Source of the DNA: Hyphomicrobiales bacterium
GTDB lineage: Bacteria > Pseudomonadota > Alphaproteobacteria > Rhizobiales > Beijerinckiaceae
Assembly (NCBI GenBank): GCA_003567055.1
Contig: PXAW01000110.1
Span: 1 to 5,549 of the forward strand
Length of the DNA: 5,549 nt
Direction of reading: 5' to 3'
Shown here piece after piece: positions 4,893 through 5,549 of the stretch (the stretch's first letter is position 1; each line of letters starts with the position of its first letter). The notes below the pieces were generated by a model. The model made no database searches, was not told the origin of the DNA, and was given only the letters and a program-made list of their open reading frames with translations. The position numbers were made by a program, and so were the translations under genes.

Positions 4893-5549
4893 ATGAAACT
4901 GATCACCGACACCGCCGAACTCTCGGCGACCTGCACCCGGCTCGCCGCGCATCCCTTCGTCACCGTCGACACGGAGTTCATGCGCGAGACGACCTATTAC
5001 GCCAGGCTCTGCCTGATCCAGATCGCATCGCCCGAGGAGGCCGTGCTGATCGATCCGCTGGCGGACGGCATCGACCTCGCGCCCTTCTTCGCGCTGATGG
5101 CGGATGCCGGCACCATCAAGGTGTTTCACTCGGCGCGCCAGGATGTCGAGATCATCTGGACGATGGGCAAGGTGATCCCCACCCCGCTCTTCGACACCCA
5201 GGTCGCGGCCATGGTCTGCGGCTATGGCGATTCGGTCTCCTACGAGCAACTCGCCAATGATCTCGCCAAGGCGCGGATCGACAAGTCATCGCGCTTCACC
5301 GACTGGTCGCGGCGCCCGTTGAGCGAGGCGCAGAGCGCCTATGCGCTCTCCGACGTGACACATCTGATCCCGGTCTATGAGACGCTCGCCGCCCAGCTCG
5401 AAGAGACCGGGCGCAGCGCCTGGCTCGACGAGGAAATGGCGGTGCTGATCGATCCCGCCACCTATGAGGGCGACCCGGCCCGCGCCCATCGCCGCCTGAT
5501 CGGGCGCGTGCGCAAGGTCAAGGAGCTCGCCGTGCTGATCGAGGTCGCC
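4893..5549 (+). CDS. rnd: Ribonuclease D, N-terminal DEDDy exonuclease domain (truncated by window edge)
   Basis: A 3'-to-5' exoribonuclease of the DnaQ/DEDDy superfamily that trims the 3' ends of tRNA precursors and other structured RNAs using two metal ions. The visible 219 codons have no stop and run off the right edge; the family is usually about 375-390 aa. Exo I is VTVDTEFMRE (23-32) with Asp26 and Glu28. Exo II is KVFHSARQDVEII (76-88) with Asp84. Exo III is YALSDVTHL (150-158) with Tyr150 and Asp154, the Y-x3-D spacing that defines DEDDy enzymes. The FTDWSRRPLS segment (135-144) just before Exo III is characteristic of RNase D. The HRDC domain(s) expected to bind RNA would begin near or just beyond the cut. 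The ATG at 4893 is preceded by AAAGGA and places Exo I at the normal depth. It is divergent from aspS with a 204-bp shared control region. Function in maturing tRNAs fits the local tRNA theme. Confidence 0.95.
   Translation, partial: MKLITDTAELSATCTRLAAHPFVTVDTEFMRETTYYARLCLIQIASPEEAVLIDPLADGIDLAPFFALMADAGTIKVFHSARQDVEIIWTMGKVIPTPLFDTQVAAMVCGYGDSVSYEQLANDLAKARIDKSSRFTDWSRRPLSEAQSAYALSDVTHLIPVYETLAAQLEETGRSAWLDEEMAVLIDPATYEGDPARAHRRLIGRVRKVKELAVLIEVA

Noticed and set aside
4749..5249. Minus-strand open frames opposite rnd
   Set aside because: They are antisense to the DEDDy motifs of RNase D and encode no recognisable family; treated as shadows.

Overview
This GC-rich window looks like an ordinary, chromosomally encoded housekeeping segment of an alphaproteobacterium, most likely a Hyphomicrobiales (Rhizobiales)-type organism. 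That placement is inferred from three things: the AspRS sequence, which has the non-discriminating RDHGG signature; a Gram-negative AbrB-type membrane protein; and an outer-membrane beta-barrel C-terminus. No strain can be named from sequence alone.

Layout, left to right. Positions 1-99 (+) hold the last ~31 codons of an outer-membrane beta-barrel protein, ending in the typical alternating ...VGLNYRF-stop. The same frame has a stop at 4-6, so the gene is broken or its frame shifts at the window edge. A GC-rich hairpin (125-148) separates it from a converging minus-strand gene (240-1106) for a secreted SLT-type lytic transglycosylase with a C-terminal SPOR-like domain. Upstream of that gene on the minus strand lies a complete tRNA-Leu(CAG) (1294-1378, CCA encoded). 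It has a near-consensus sigma70-type promoter (TTGACG-17-TATGAA) preceded by three A/G-rich patches spaced 11 bp apart. Next is an AbrB-family duplicated membrane protein (1516-2679, minus) with an unusual Gly/Lys-rich tail encoded by a 12-bp tandem repeat. Then comes aspS (2883-4688, minus), encoding a full-length 601-aa aspartyl-tRNA synthetase followed by a strong hairpin terminator. A 204-bp divergent promoter region leads to rnd (ribonuclease D, plus strand), which starts at 4893 and runs off the right edge; only its DEDDy exonuclease domain is in view.

The functional theme is translation and tRNA biology (tRNA-Leu, AspRS, RNase D), plus envelope maintenance (lytic transglycosylase, beta-barrel remnant) and one membrane protein of uncertain role. 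The minus-strand genes are separated by 137-204 bp gaps and look like individual transcription units rather than one tight operon. No IS element, CRISPR array, prophage gene or clear new system is visible. The observations most worth checking are the broken beta-barrel tail at the left edge, the phased tracts upstream of the tRNA promoter, the hairpin that shares the tRNA CCA end, the repeat-encoded AbrB tail and the duplicated motif in the rnd promoter.
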